Positions 61,213-64,000 of a stretch of 64,000 nucleotides of DNA are shown piece after piece. How positions within the stretch are numbered: the stretch's first letter is position 1; every line of letters starts with the position of its first letter. The DNA comes from Chitinophaga deserti (GTDB lineage: Bacteria; Bacteroidota; Bacteroidia; Chitinophagales; Chitinophagaceae), in the NCBI RefSeq assembly GCF_003149455.1, contig NZ_QFFK01000006.1, forward strand, positions 1-64,000, written 5' to 3'. Below the pieces are notes generated by a model. It was not told the DNA's origin. It ran no database searches and saw nothing but the letters and a program-made list of their open reading frames with translations. Made by a program: the position numbers and the translations under genes.

Positions 61213-63699
61213 ATGAAAACGCTGTTCGGCAATCGTTTCCCGCTTGTTTTGTTGAGTACATGGCTCTGCCTGCTGTCTTTCACCGGATTGGCACAACAAC
61301 CCGATTCTGTTCGCCTCCGTGTGAAAGATTCCCTCCTGCAACACTTCCGCAAAGTAATGGAAGCCGCTCCTGCTGATTACGCTGCCAAATACAAGGAGCA
61401 TACCATTGCCAATGAGCAGGACGCATTGCTGGATGCTTTGCTTAAATCCATCCGCGTTACCCGCGATTTCCTGAAGAGCGGTCCGGATACCAATGCAATT
61501 CATCGCGATCTGGCAGACATCCGTAACTGGTACAATATCGCTGCGGATGGGGTATTCACCAATACCGGAACCCTTCAGACGGAAAGAAATCTCACTACAT
61601 CCTATAAGCTGCTCCACGAACTGCTGGAGCTGGCGAAAGTGAAGAAGTTGCAGGTAGACACCTACAAGAAAAAGCTCGTGAGCCTGCGGCATAATTTCGA
61701 CTCCATCGCGAGCAGTCCTCACCTGTACGCTACCCCGGCAGATTCAACAGAGTTTGTACAGCTTGTTCGCAAACTATATGTAGCCGCACGGGAGGTAAGC
61801 CCTATCGACAGTACGCTATCTGCTTCCCTTAAAAATGTGCAGCATGCCAAAGATGAGCTGGACCTGACCGTGTACCAGCTGCAATCGGGACTCGAACAGA
61901 TCATACAGTATGAAAAAGTACTGGCAGAAGAAACATTCCGGCGCGAAGTAAGCGGCCTCAACGAACCGCCTAAAAATGCAAGGCCACTGCGTGAAATACT
62001 CACGCAAACCATAAAGAAGAATGAACTCATCCTTTGGTTTTATGTCCGCAACAATATCGGAAAAGTAGCTTCCCTTATTTTGCTGATAATATTCTGTACT
62101 GTTTTCCTGCGTACCCTGAAAAAGAAAGTACAGGCCGATGGCATGCTGCGGAAGGATTGGGACAGCCAGTTAGTATTGCGCTATCCCACCTTGTCGGCCA
62201 TCATGATCATCATCAGTATTTTCCAGTTCATTTTCCCCGATCCGCCTTTTGTTTTCGTATGTATACTGTGGGTACTTGCATCCGGTAGCCTCACGATAAT
62301 CTTTCACCGTTTCATCACTACCCATTGGCTACGCTTCTGGTGCGTGATGTGGGGCCTGTTCCTTCTTGCCTGTGCGGATAATCTCATTCTGCAGGCTTCG
62401 CGGGAAGAGCGCTGGGCGATGTTGTGCCTGGCGGTGGCGGGTATAGTTGTCAGCTCGCTGTTCCTGATACGCGGGCGGCGGGAAGATCTCCGGGAAAAGT
62501 GGATCGTGTATTTCATGTACTTTATCGTAGGCGTGGAGTTGCTGTCGGTTATCGCTAATATTTCAGGGCGTTTCAATCTCGCAAAGGCACTCATGGCCAG
62601 TGGCTTCATCAGCGTTATTATCGCTATCATGTTCCTGTGGACCGTACGCCTGATCAATGAAGCGCTCACACTGGCTTCAGATATTTACCAAACACCAGAG
62701 CGCCAGCTGTTCTTCGTGAACTTTGCAGCCGTGGGCCGTAAAGCACCCCGGTTCTTTTACTTCTTCCTCGTGATAGGCTGGTTCATACTTTTCGCCCGAA
62801 CGTTCTACGCATTTAAACTGGTAACCCAGCCGGTGACGGATTTCCTGTTTGATCAGCGCACGATCGGTCAGTATAGTTTCTCATTTTTCAGTGTACTGGC
62901 ATTCTTCGGCATCCTCATCCTGTCGTCCATCATCTCTAAAATAGTTTCCTTCTTCGCATCCGATAAAACGAATCACGGAACCGATAGCGGTGGTGCTGCG
63001 GGCCTCGGTAGCTGGTTACTGGTAGTGAGGATATTTATCTTCGTAATAGGCCTTTTACTGGCATTTGCAGTAGCAGGCATTCCGCTGGACAAGGCTACCT
63101 TCGTGATGGGCGCCCTGGGTGTGGGTATTGGCTTCGGCCTGCAATCCCTCGTCAATAACCTGGTAAGTGGTGTGATACTGGCATTCGAGAAGCCGCTGAA
63201 CGTTGGCGATCTTGTAGAGGTGAAAGGAAAAGCCGGACTGGTACAGTCTATCGGTTTCCGGAGCAGCGTGCTGCATACCCTGGAAGGATCTCACCTCGTA
63301 ATACCAAACGGAGAATTGCTGAACGATCAGCTGGTGAACTGGAACATGCAGCAGCCAAAGCGTCATAGTGAGCTGACAGTGGGTGTATCGTATGATTCCA
63401 ACCTGGAAGAAGTGGAGAAGACGCTGTACCGGTTGGTAAAAGAACAGGAACATGTATTGGCTAGCCCCGAGCCGGTGATTTTCGCTACTGAGTTTAGCGA
63501 CAGCAGCATACAATTACAAATTTACTTCTGGACCCCCGGCCTGCGTTCCGGGAAAATTGCCAAAAGCCGGCTGATCTTCGCCATACATGCTGCTTTCCGT
63601 GAACAGGGCATCGTGATCCCATTCCCGCAGCGCGACGTACATATCAAACAAGCACCTGATCCGCGGGAGGATAAAGGTGATGACGGCGCATCTGATTGA
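61213..63699 (+). CDS. Large MscS-family mechanosensitive channel
   Basis: The 828-residue protein has a signal peptide (TGLAQ), a long helical periplasmic domain (about 25-270), roughly eight or more membrane helices and a C-terminal MscS core. The core shows the pore helix GALGVGIGFGLQSLVNNLVSG (split in context) and FEKPLNVGDLVEVKGKAG, then LVIPNGELLNDQLVNW. It resembles the long MscK/MscM class and should open under membrane tension. Start 61213 (MKTLFGN) is preferred to an upstream TTG. Confidence 0.9.
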   Translation: MKTLFGNRFPLVLLSTWLCLLSFTGLAQQPDSVRLRVKDSLLQHFRKVMEAAPADYAAKYKEHTIANEQDALLDALLKSIRVTRDFLKSGPDTNAIHRDLADIRNWYNIAADGVFTNTGTLQTERNLTTSYKLLHELLELAKVKKLQVDTYKKKLVSLRHNFDSIASSPHLYATPADSTEFVQLVRKLYVAAREVSPIDSTLSASLKNVQHAKDELDLTVYQLQSGLEQIIQYEKVLAEETFRREVSGLNEPPKNARPLREILTQTIKKNELILWFYVRNNIGKVASLILLIIFCTVFLRTLKKKVQADGMLRKDWDSQLVLRYPTLSAIMIIISIFQFIFPDPPFVFVCILWVLASGSLTIIFHRFITTHWLRFWCVMWGLFLLACADNLILQASREERWAMLCLAVAGIVVSSLFLIRGRREDLREKWIVYFMYFIVGVELLSVIANISGRFNLAKALMASGFISVIIAIMFLWTVRLINEALTLASDIYQTPERQLFFVNFAAVGRKAPRFFYFFLVIGWFILFARTFYAFKLVTQPVTDFLFDQRTIGQYSFSFFSVLAFFGILILSSIISKIVSFFASDKTNHGTDSGGAAGLGSWLLVVRIFIFVIGLLLAFAVAGIPLDKATFVMGALGVGIGFGLQSLVNNLVSGVILAFEKPLNVGDLVEVKGKAGLVQSIGFRSSVLHTLEGSHLVIPNGELLNDQLVNWNMQQPKRHSELTVGVSYDSNLEEVEKTLYRLVKEQEHVLASPEPVIFATEFSDSSIQLQIYFWTPGLRSGKIAKSRLIFAIHAAFREQGIVIPFPQRDVHIKQAPDPREDKGDDGASD

Positions 63700-63771
63700 T
63701 TAATAGCTGTTTAAGCAATATTTCTGCTATCCGTCACAATCTCCGGAATTTTTATAGCCTGGTTATTATAT

Positions 63772-63821
63772 TGTGGGAATCTAGTTTAAACCACGTTGTG
63801 GAAGCGTAAGCCGTTCCCACA
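63772..63821. repeat. Nested inverted repeats before the last gene
   Basis: TGTGGGAA (63772-63779) is inverted as TTCCCACA (63814-63821). Between them CCAC-GTT-GTGG (63791-63801) forms a small inner hairpin. A six-T run follows at about 63829-63834, just before the next ATG. It may be a weak terminator of the MscS gene or a leader structure. Confidence 0.45.
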
Positions 63822-63841
63822 TTACAGCTTTTTTAATGCCC

Positions 63842-64000
63842 ATGCGTATACCTGGAATTTCCCTGTTAAAGTGCTTACCGGTGCTGATGGCGGCATGCCT
63901 CACCGGAGCTACTTCCTGCAACGAGCGCCCCGTGCGCCCTGCACATCCGAAAACGGATAAACTCAAAGTACCTGATGGCTTCGTGGCGGAGCATCTCTTT
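63842..64000 (+). CDS. Partial lipoprotein, possibly a haem-binding sugar-dehydrogenase-like protein (runs off the window)
   Basis: Only 53 codons are inside the window. They show a signal peptide with lipobox GATSC (Cys26) and a linker, then KLKVPDGFVAEHLF, which resembles the first strand of large PQQ-dehydrogenase-like proteins with c-type haem. An ATG two codons earlier (63836) is an equal start choice. The assignment is tentative. Confidence 0.5.
   Translation, partial: MRIPGISLLKCLPVLMAACLTGATSCNERPVRPAHPKTDKLKVPDGFVAEHLF

Noticed and set aside
1..64000. rRNA, tRNA, insertion sequence, prophage or plasmid genes
   Set aside because: No transposase, integrase, phage structural or replication gene and no tRNA-like or rRNA-like sequence was recognised by eye. 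A tRNA or Rfam scan could still reveal small RNAs.

Overview
The window looks like chromosomal DNA of a member of the Bacteroidota, most likely a Chitinophagaceae (Chitinophaga-like) soil or plant-associated glycan degrader. The reasons are a SusC/SusD pair beside a one-protein hybrid two-component regulator (Reg_prop, Y_Y_Y, HisKA, REC, AraC), an OMP_b-brl_3 type TonB-dependent protein, many SPII lipoproteins, LytTR regulation, few Shine-Dalgarno sequences, and several TAnnTTTG-like -7 elements. I see no rRNA, tRNA, insertion sequence, phage gene or CRISPR array. This is a single-organism reading by eye; no database was searched.

Layout. 1-344 is a repeat-rich non-coding stretch with an 11-bp tandem repeat. 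345-11982 holds mixed metabolic genes: a sugar dehydrogenase-cytochrome c lipoprotein, an SMP-30 lactonase-like protein, a TonB-linked outer-membrane protein, a DUF5655-like protein, a secreted GH130 enzyme, a secreted amidohydrolase, OsmC, an acyl-CoA dehydrogenase and an M19-like hydrolase. 12039-15954 (minus) is a sulfur-handling cluster: Crp/Fnr regulator, TSUP exporter, two YeeE/YedE-type half transporters and a CstB-like persulfide dioxygenase-rhodanese. Two matching GTGA-N6-TCAC dyads lie about 50 bp before its two downstream units. Then come pncB and, upstream of it, a protein with an N-terminus like cargo of extracellular contractile injection systems. 20656-32647 (plus) is a compact glycan utilisation locus: regulator, PA14-containing GH31 enzyme, SusC and SusD.

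32705-42926 carries a secreted protein with a JAMM-like motif, a Tat-exported phosphoesterase, a LytS-like kinase with an altered N-box plus its LytTR regulator, and an operon of a flavin monooxygenase with a hybrid kinase whose N-terminus is an XylR_N/V4R aromatic-sensor domain. Divergent from that operon is a methyltransferase, followed by a class A beta-lactamase-like protein without the usual Glu166. 43061-50820 holds a Ca2+-type P-ATPase, a DUF2004-like protein, an FtsX/MacB-type permease, Ada and a DMT exporter. 50913-52957 (minus) is a second sulfur operon: Tat-exported DsrE-like protein, TsdA-like dihaem cytochrome, Sec-exported DsrE-like protein.

53526-64000 contains a GH-D-like glycosidase, a non-coding region with a long inverted repeat and five TACNGTA motifs, an aromatic-type amino acid permease, an ArsR-AHSA1-hydrolase-AraC-VOC series on one strand, a large MscS channel, and the start of another lipoprotein running off the window. 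The most unusual items are the aromatic-sensor hybrid kinase with its monooxygenase, the injection-system-like protein, the two exported/persulfide sulfur modules with their shared operator candidate, and the 55.8-kb motif array.
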